7,870 bases of DNA from the NCBI GenBank assembly GCA_005788935.1, contig SYAK01000016.1, forward strand, positions 1 through 7,870, in the 5' to 3' direction. Below are positions 6,401 to 7,870 of this stretch, piece after piece. Below the pieces are notes generated by a model, which saw nothing but the letters and a program-made list of their open reading frames with translations, did not search any database and was not told where the DNA came from. The first letter of the stretch is position 1; every line of letters begins with the position of its first letter. This stretch comes from Pseudomonadota bacterium (lineage in GTDB: Bacteria > Myxococcota > UBA9042 > PHBI01). The translations under genes and the position numbers were made by a program.

Positions 6401-7326
6401 GCCGCGAGGCGGGGGAACAGCTCGACGAAGCTGCGGACGACCGGGCTCAGCTCGTCGAGTGGCGGATGCGCAAGGCTGAGTGTCCGCGACAGCTCCCAGC
6501 CGCGAATGGGCAGTACCACGAGACGCCGTGCCGCGACATCGACCGCGACGGTGTCCTGCGGCACGACCCCGAAGCCGAGGCGCCTCGCGACCAGCTCGCG
6601 CATCGTCGCAATGTCCGGGCACTCGACCATGATGCGCGGCGAGACCCCGAGGGTTGTCAGGTAGCGGTCGACCACGCGCCGGGTCGGCGCGGGCGGGTCA
6701 AAGGCCACCATGTCCGCCCGGTGCAGCGCCGCGACGCCGATGGGGGCGCGGCTGGCTTCGAACGCCAGGGGGCTGTCGGGTGCCGCGATCACGACGAGCT
6801 GCGCCCGCTGAAACGGGCGGAACACGAGGTGATCGACCGCGGGAGCCTCCGCGACGAGGCCGACGTCGACGCGATGCTCTTCGAGGGCCCGGACGACCGA
6901 GCGGGCGCGCGCCGTGAGGATGCGCAGGCGCACCATCGGGCAGGCCTCTCGGTAGCGGCCGACGAACGGCGGCAGGATGTGGCTCGCCATCGAGGGGATG
7001 GCGCCGACCGCGAGCCGGCCCGCCGAACCGCGCCGCCGTGCGTCGAGCTGCGCCTCGAGGTCGCGGACGTGGGCAAAGATGCGCTCGGAGTGCGACATCG
7101 CGACGTCCCCGTCGGCGGTCGGCTGAAGGCCACGGGCCGTTCGGAAGAAGAGCGGCAGTCCGAGCGCGTCCTCGAGCGCCTGGATCTGTTTCGACAGCGC
7201 AGGCTGCGACACGCCGAGACGCAGCGCGGCCCGCCGCATGTTGCCAGCCCGCGCGACCTCGTAGAAGTAACGCAGGTGGTTGAGGTTCAGGTTCAGGATG
7301 TCATCGACGGTCAGCTGTTTGCGCAT
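6397..7326 (-). CDS. LysR-type transcriptional regulator
   Basis: The 309-residue product has the usual LysR-family length. The winged helix-turn-helix occupies about residues 16-76 (NHLRYFYEVARAGNMRRAAL, then VSQPALSKQIQALEDALG and the wing LFFRTARGLQPT). A linker helix follows to about 98, then the periplasmic-binding-like effector domain from about 103 (GRLAVGAIPSMASHILPP) to the end. Cytosolic DNA-binding activator or repressor; the effector is unknown. It lies 55 bp downstream of ahpF on the same strand, the place where OxyR is sometimes found. Its only effector-domain cysteines are Cys129 and Cys236, and the OxyR redox motif around GHCLRDQ is missing, so I do not call it OxyR. The ATG at 7326 is the only ATG between the ahpF stop and the HTH; frame upstream of it runs into ahpF. 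GGGAG abuts that ATG with no spacer, which is unusual. Confidence 0.9.
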   Translation of the reverse strand: MRKQLTVDDILNLNLNHLRYFYEVARAGNMRRAALRLGVSQPALSKQIQALEDALGLPLFFRTARGLQPTADGDVAMSHSERIFAHVRDLEAQLDARRRGSAGRLAVGAIPSMASHILPPFVGRYREACPMVRLRILTARARSVVRALEEHRVDVGLVAEAPAVDHLVFRPFQRAQLVVIAAPDSPLAFEASRAPIGVAALHRADMVAFDPPAPTRRVVDRYLTTLGVSPRIMVECPDIATMRELVARRLGFGVVPQDTVAVDVAARRLVVLPIRGWELSRTLSLAHPPLDELSPVVRSFVELFPRLAA

Positions 7327-7333
7327 CTCCCAG

Positions 7334-7361
7334 ATGATAAGCGCGGCGACCGAACCGGCAA
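7334..7361 (-). promoter_or_regulatory. Candidate promoter of the LysR gene
   Basis: On the minus strand TTGCCG (7356-7361), a 16-base spacer, and TATCAT (7334-7339, five of six matches to TATAAT) form a fair sigma-70-type promoter in the A/T-rich gap after ahpF. The predicted start is at about 7327, one base before the ATG. The LysR message would then be essentially leaderless, consistent with GGGAG abutting the start codon. The gene may also be read through from ahpF. Confidence 0.4.
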
Positions 7362-7381
7362 CACGAAATCGTCCAAAACAT

Positions 7382-7870
7382 TCAAATCGCCACAGGCGGC
7401 CTCTCACCCGGCGAGGCCGGCTGGCGCATGAGCCAGTCGAAGGCCCCGAGGCTCGCGCGCGCGCCGTCACCCATCGCGATGACGATCTGCTTGAACGGGG
7501 TCGTGGTCGCGTCGCCAGCCGCGAAGACACCGGGGCAGCTTGTGGCGCCGCGGGGGTCGACGAGGATCTCTCCCGCTGGATTGGTCTCGACGGCGCCCAC
7601 GAGCCAGTCGGTGTTCGGCGAAAGACCGATTTGAACGAATACGCCAGCGGTCGTCAGCAGATGCGAGGCCCCCGTCTGCCGATCCTCCCAGGCGAGCCCG
7701 GTGACACGCGCCCCGTCACCGCGGACGCGGGTGGTCCGTGCGTGGCGGTGGATGGTCACGTTCGGCAGGCGCAATAACCGCTCGACGAGGACCGCGTCGG
7801 CCCGCAATGCGCCGCCGTACTCGAGCAGCGTCACGTGGGCGCAGATCCCGGCGAGGTCGATCGCGGCCTC
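7382..7870 (-). CDS. ahpF: Alkyl hydroperoxide reductase subunit F, C-terminal part (cut by window edge)
   Basis: AhpF is the cytoplasmic FAD/NADH disulfide reductase that recycles the peroxiredoxin AhpC. The visible 162 residues begin in frame at the window edge with [19 protein letters not shown], equivalent to the NADH-binding region of E. coli AhpF. They continue through [16 protein letters not shown] (75-90 of the fragment), the FAD-binding GVFAAGD (114-120) and [20 protein letters not shown] (122-141). The last two stretches, with PFKQ rather than the thioredoxin-reductase form, favour AhpF over TrxB. The catalytic CxxC and the N-terminal thioredoxin-like domains would lie upstream, outside the window, so a shorter AhpF-like reductase cannot be excluded. 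The C-terminal tail after residue 150 ([12 protein letters not shown]) is slightly extended. The LysR gene follows after 55 bp on the same strand; no strong terminator is seen between them. Confidence 0.9.
   Translation of the reverse strand, partial: EAAIDLAGICAHVTLLEYGGALRADAVLVERLLRLPNVTIHRHARTTRVRGDGARVTGLAWEDRQTGASHLLTTAGVFVQIGLSPNTDWLVGAVETNPAGEILVDPRGATSCPGVFAAGDATTTPFKQIVIAMGDGARASLGAFDWLMRQPASPGERPPVAI

Noticed and set aside
7388..7398. Intrinsic terminator after ahpF (CGCC-ACA-GGCG followed on the minus strand by a T-containing stretch)
   Set aside because: The stem is only 4 bp, lies inside the last ahpF codons, and the following T's are broken by G and A.
7327..7530. Longer LysR open frame extending upstream of 7326
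   Set aside because: The extension overlaps the ahpF coding region in another frame and its translation is Arg/Ser-rich; the family N-terminus fits the ATG at 7326.

Overview
The window is about three-quarters G+C and holds six protein genes, two of them cut by the window edges. The most likely source is a high-GC Myxococcota (deltaproteobacterial) chromosome. This is inferred from the extreme GC at third codon positions, the large lipoprotein ending in two PPC domains (common in that phylum), and a LexA-like box that partly fits the consensus I recall for Myxococcus. No ribosomal marker is present, so the taxon is a guess. There are no tRNA or rRNA genes, insertion sequences, CRISPR arrays or integrase genes.

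Layout from left to right: (1) 1-884, minus, the N-terminal 294 residues of an ATP-dependent Lon protease, cut by the left edge. (2) 885-1374, a 490-bp divergent intergenic region with a candidate lon promoter, a LexA-like box, a perfect 7+7 bp palindrome and a 12-bp direct repeat. (3) 1375-3873, plus, an 832-residue exported lipoprotein with an unassigned Cys/His domain that looks papain-like (NlpC/P60-like), a Cys-rich middle and two C-terminal PPC domains. (4) 3886-5526, minus, a 546-residue cytoplasmic TPR protein of unknown function. (5) 5527-5780, a divergent intergenic region with three inverted repeats; one has the arms and spacer of the Bacillus FadR (TetR-family) operator. (6) 5781-6389, plus, a Maf/YceF-type nucleotide pyrophosphatase. 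(7) 6397-7326, minus, a LysR-type regulator. (8) 7382-7870, minus, the C-terminal 162 residues of AhpF, cut by the right edge.

Neighbouring genes mostly alternate in strand, with convergent gaps of only 12 and 7 bp, so most are probably single-gene transcription units. The one same-strand pair is ahpF followed by the LysR gene, 55 bp apart. That is an OxyR-like position, but the regulator lacks the OxyR redox-cysteine motif. Lon (protein quality control), Maf/YceF (nucleotide-pool sanitation) and AhpF (peroxide reduction) are all housekeeping or stress functions. Nothing in the sequence shows that they form one system. The least explained parts are the lipoprotein, the TPR protein and the operator-like dyads in the two divergent intergenic regions.
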